Of a stretch of DNA of 8,222 bases, positions 6,333-8,222 are shown piece by piece (within the stretch, counting starts at the first letter, position 1; every line of letters begins with the position of its first letter). Source of the stretch: Novosphingopyxis sp038234155 (lineage in GTDB: Bacteria > Pseudomonadota > Alphaproteobacteria > Sphingomonadales > Sphingomonadaceae); assembly GCA_038234155.1 (NCBI GenBank), contig JBBSUT010000108.1, positions 1 through 8,222 on the forward strand, read 5' to 3'. The notes beneath the pieces are model-generated. The model was not told the DNA's origin. It searched no databases and saw only the letters and a program-made list of their open reading frames with translations. Position numbers and translations under genes: made by a program.

Positions 6333-7307
6333 CTACTCTGCGTCCGACAGGTCGGTCGCCACCCAGGAACGCACCTTGACCTGGACTTCGACCATCGTTT
6401 CCAGCTTTCGCATCGGCAGACGCATCGTCAGTTCGGGGTTGAAAAAATCGCGCAGCAACGGCGGTCGCGCCGCGCGGAAAAAGAACGCCGGCCGATCGGC
6501 CAGGTCGCCGCCCGCCGTCAGGTTCAGCTCGTCGGTCCGGGTTACGGTTTCGATCAAGCAGGGCGCTTTTCGGATACCCAATGCATACAGCGAATAGGCG
6601 CGATGATGGCCGTTGTGCAGCACAATGCGCCCTTCGCTACGAATGGCGCTCATGAAATTGCTGCCAAAGCCGATGCCGACTCCCAGCATCGCTGCGACGG
6701 GACCGAAACTGTCGACGTCAGGCAGCTTGTCTTGGGTCAGCAGGCGTGGACTATGCGCGCGCAGGTCGGTCGAAAAGGACGAAAGCAAATAGCGATCGGA
6801 TGCAATTCTGCGGATCGTGACCGGCGGCATCGCCGATTCCAGCGGCAGGCAAAACCTGAACAGAGCTGCGGGATCGGGTTGCGATCCCAGCGCTCGGCCC
6901 CGCTCATCGGAAAAAATATTGGCGACGTGGTCTTGCGACACGATCAATTTTTCCAAATCGATCATCTTGATCGTTGTCGGCAAAGAATCATAGGATCGAC
7001 GAAAATAGCGATCCGCGAACACTTCGGCTTCAAGCGGCGCCAACATGTCCGGCACGGGCTCCGTTTCGGCACCGTCGGCGGCACCCGCTTCGGTTTTCTC
7101 CAGGTCGTAATAACGATCGTTGGCGGCTCGCCACTGGTCGGTCAGCCAGCGCGGGCACATTTCGCCTCCGCCCACGACCTTCGTTTTTACGAACCGCAGA
7201 AAGTCTTCAAGATGGGGCTGGCCCAACATCCAAACCAATTCGGCGTTGGGATCGACATCGATCGGCGCCGCAAGCGGGGTATCGTTCGGCTGCCAGACCA
7301 TGTTCAT
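6333..7307 (-). CDS. Conserved-looking protein with a ParB-like motif, function unknown
   Basis: 324 residues from the ATG at 7307, which has GGAG six bases upstream; a TTG at 7319 and an ATG at 7301 are weaker choices. I do not know a named family for the whole protein. Residues 112-129 (TIKMIDLEKLIVSQDHVA) and 228-252, with NGHHRAYSLYALGIRKAPCL at 232-251, resemble the start and the nucleotide-binding motif of ParB/sulfiredoxin-like folds. There the His-His-Arg segment contacts a nucleotide or catalyses phosphate chemistry. The N-terminal 100 residues show no motif known to me and include a low-complexity part AGAADGAETEPVP (74-86). No signal peptide or membrane helix is seen, so it is cytoplasmic. 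It lies between the peptide gene (158 bases upstream) and the oxygenase (9 bases downstream), so a role in modifying, binding or controlling the peptide is plausible. Nothing in it looks broken. Confidence 0.8.
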   Translation of the reverse strand: MNMVWQPNDTPLAAPIDVDPNAELVWMLGQPHLEDFLRFVKTKVVGGGEMCPRWLTDQWRAANDRYYDLEKTEAGAADGAETEPVPDMLAPLEAEVFADRYFRRSYDSLPTTIKMIDLEKLIVSQDHVANIFSDERGRALGSQPDPAALFRFCLPLESAMPPVTIRRIASDRYLLSSFSTDLRAHSPRLLTQDKLPDVDSFGPVAAMLGVGIGFGSNFMSAIRSEGRIVLHNGHHRAYSLYALGIRKAPCLIETVTRTDELNLTAGGDLADRPAFFFRAARPPLLRDFFNPELTMRLPMRKLETMVEVQVKVRSWVATDLSDAE

Positions 7308-7428
7308 GAATGTCTCCAAAACGCGCAGTGCCGACCCATCTCGGGACCGGCATCTTCGCTCAATTCGCTGAAGAACGCGTTAAGCCCCTATCGGGAGATT
7401 GCCGGACAAGGCTTGGCCGACGAACGGC

Positions 7429-7459
7429 GTCGCCAGGCGGCCTCGGGCTGCCTGGCGAC
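7429..7459 (-). terminator. Strong stem-loop just after the peptide gene (attenuator or mRNA stabiliser)
   Basis: GTCGCCAGGC at 7429-7438 and GCCTGGCGAC at 7450-7459 are perfect complements. With three more pairs inside (one G-T) the stem is 13 bp with a 5-base loop. On the coding strand it begins 6 bases after the TGA of the peptide gene and lies about 120 bases before the ParB-like gene. No T-run follows, so full intrinsic termination is unlikely. Partial termination or protection of the upstream mRNA end would give more peptide than enzyme, a common arrangement in bacteriocin operons. Confidence 0.6.
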
Positions 7460-7465
7460 CAACAT

Positions 7466-7639
7466 TCAGTAATAGCCTTTGCTGCCGCGGCCGTGGCTAC
7501 TGCGGCCCTTGCTGCCGGACTTCTTGCTTTTGCTCTTCTTGCTTTTGCTCTTCTTGCCGTTCGATCCCTTCGAGGGCGGGCACGGCGAACTGCCGGCGCC
7601 ATAGACAAAGCTGACTTCATCGTTGGTCAGATCACGCAT
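7466..7639 (-). CDS. Double-glycine-type leader peptide with cationic core, putative bacteriocin/RiPP precursor
   Basis: A 57-codon gene starting at the ATG at 7639. GGAG lies seven bases before this ATG and only one base before the alternative ATG at 7645, so the inner start is chosen. The first 15 residues, MRDLTNDEVSFVYGA, match the colicin V (microcin V) leader MRTLTLNELDSVSGG position by position, with hydrophobic residues at -12, -7 and -4 (Leu4, Val9, Val12) and Gly-Ala at the cut site. C39-peptidase ABC exporters cleave after such a pair. The predicted core is 42 residues: it starts GSSPCPPSKGSNG, has KKSKSKKSKSKK in the middle and ends GRGSKGYY. It holds 13 Ser, 11 Lys, 8 Gly, 2 Arg, one Cys and no acidic residue, so its charge is about +13. 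It should be unstructured unless modified. ParB-like and oxygenase genes follow, and a dead exporter lies beyond them. A bacteriocin is most likely; a signal peptide or surface peptide is possible. Confidence 0.82.
   Translation of the reverse strand: MRDLTNDEVSFVYGAGSSPCPPSKGSNGKKSKSKKSKSKKSGSKGRSSHGRGSKGYY
7520..7557 (-). repeat. 15-bp tandem repeat encoding KKSKS in the peptide core
   Basis: On the plus strand CTTCTTGCTTTTGCT is present at 7520-7534 and again at 7535-7549, followed by 8 bases of a third copy to 7557. The unit is a multiple of three, so gain or loss of copies changes core length and charge without breaking the frame. Confidence 0.95.
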
Positions 7640-7805
7640 CTTCATTCTCCACTGTTTCGTTTCGCAACCCGCATGCCATGACGCGGTGACGACAACCGTG
7701 CCCCAAAAATGGAATCTGAAAAGCGCAACTTTTGCGTTGTCCAGTTATAGAACATTAACCAAGGCCAAATGTTAAAGAAAATTAATCGCCTTAATTCAGT
7801 AGGAT
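7640..7805 (-). promoter_or_regulatory. AT-rich promoter region of the peptide operon
   Basis: No gene is seen here. The part 7700-7805 is much richer in A and T than the surrounding DNA, as expected for a promoter of a minus-strand transcript. A possible -10 box on the minus strand is TATAAC (7749-7744), about 105 bases before the start codon; I find no good -35 box at the correct distance. An inverted repeat, AACATT (7751-7756) and AATGTT (7768-7773) around 11 bases, lies just upstream of the possible -10 box and could be an operator. A small hairpin, CGCAA-CTT-TTGCG (7724-7736), lies in the likely 5' leader. Confidence 0.4.
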
Positions 7806-8222
7806 ATGCAATATTTGTTAATGGAGGCTAAGATTCGGCGCCTCCCCGGCGGCAAAATCGGCTCGCCTTTGGCACGGGTCGCTCTCGGGCGACGATGCAC
7901 TTCATACGATTCGACAAAATCGGAAGATCGTGGCGAGATTGCTCGGATCCTGCCCGATCTTCGTGCAACAGGTGCTCGCGCGGCATATCCATGTGTGGAC
8001 GACCCATGTGGCGCAAAAGCTTTTTTACAGCGATGGGCATCGGTCAGGTGCATCCATGTGTTCGGCCTGTTCGCGCAGCACCGCATGGCTGCTGGCCCTG
8101 ATGAAGTCCGCAGGCTGGCTCCCTAATCACGTCATCGCGCTTCGCATGCGCTGTGACCCCCTGGGTTTGGCCGCCCCCCGGTCTAACCGGTTCGTCATCA
8201 CTACTCAGCTACTCCTACGCCA
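7806..8222. other. Stretch without a recognisable gene
   Basis: About 417 bases at the window edge. Open frames exist on both strands (for example plus 7806-8126, about 106 codons), but none has a ribosome binding site, a known motif or the strong third-position GC bias of the real genes here. It could be decayed gene or insertion-sequence flank. I see no RNA gene. A 6-bp inverted repeat, GGAGGC and GCCTCC (7823-7828, 7840-7845), is probably chance. Confidence 0.35.

Noticed and set aside
5652..7472. Plus-strand frame of 606 codons, the longest in the window
   Set aside because: It lies opposite the oxygenase and ParB-like genes, which have catalytic motifs, and its product is a non-descript Arg/Gln/His-rich sequence, typical of the antisense frame of GC-rich genes.
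8015..8024. AAAAGCTTTT palindrome followed by more T as a terminator
   Set aside because: There is no GC-rich stem and no gene upstream that would need it.
7806..8126. Plus-strand frame of 106 codons (and minus-strand frames over 7796-8086)
   Set aside because: No ribosome binding site, no known motif and codon use without the third-position GC bias seen in the real genes.

Overview
The window reads as GC-rich chromosomal or accessory DNA of an alphaproteobacterium, most likely a sphingomonad. That placement is an inference from base composition, an ABA4-like/LytTR gene pair, an ImuA-like fragment and an IS630-type element; no rRNA or marker gene confirms it.

Layout. (1) 124-2276 is an intact divergent module. 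On the minus strand, an ABA4-like (DUF4281) membrane protein gene is coupled by an ATGA overlap to a gene for a seven-helix membrane protein of unknown function. On the plus strand is a membrane-anchored LytTR transcription factor. A 20-bp-period direct repeat lies between the two divergent units and is a plausible LytTR operator. (2) 2277-2615 has no gene I can support, only a perfect 8-bp inverted repeat. (3) 2616-5550 is a graveyard: a 5' fragment of an ImuA-like gene cut off by an IS630-family remnant (its transposase broken by a 13-bp triplication and by loss of the catalytic core), a C-terminal remnant of a NodT/TolC-type outer-membrane efflux protein, and, head-to-head with it, a truncated and doubly broken ABC transporter of the peptidase-domain (bacteriocin exporter) type. 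(4) 5565-7639 on the minus strand holds an intact three-gene set: a 57-codon gene for a peptide with a colicin-V-like double-glycine-type leader and a very cationic Lys/Ser/Gly core, a protein with a ParB-like motif, and a 2-oxoglutarate/Fe(II) oxygenase. (5) 7640-8222 begins with an AT-rich probable promoter region; the rest has no gene I can recognise.

Main interest. The small gene at 7466-7639 has every sign of a secreted bacteriocin/RiPP precursor. It has a leader of the type cut by C39-peptidase ABC exporters, a core of 42 residues with 13 basic and no acidic residues, a strong stem-loop 6 bases after its stop codon, and two downstream genes that may act on it (an oxygenase that could hydroxylate the core, and the ParB-like protein). 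The exporter and outer-membrane genes next door, which would fit such a system, are dead. The cluster therefore looks like a peptide modification system that has lost its own export machinery and is either decaying or exporting through another system. The link between the three intact genes and the dead exporter is inferred from proximity and from the leader type.
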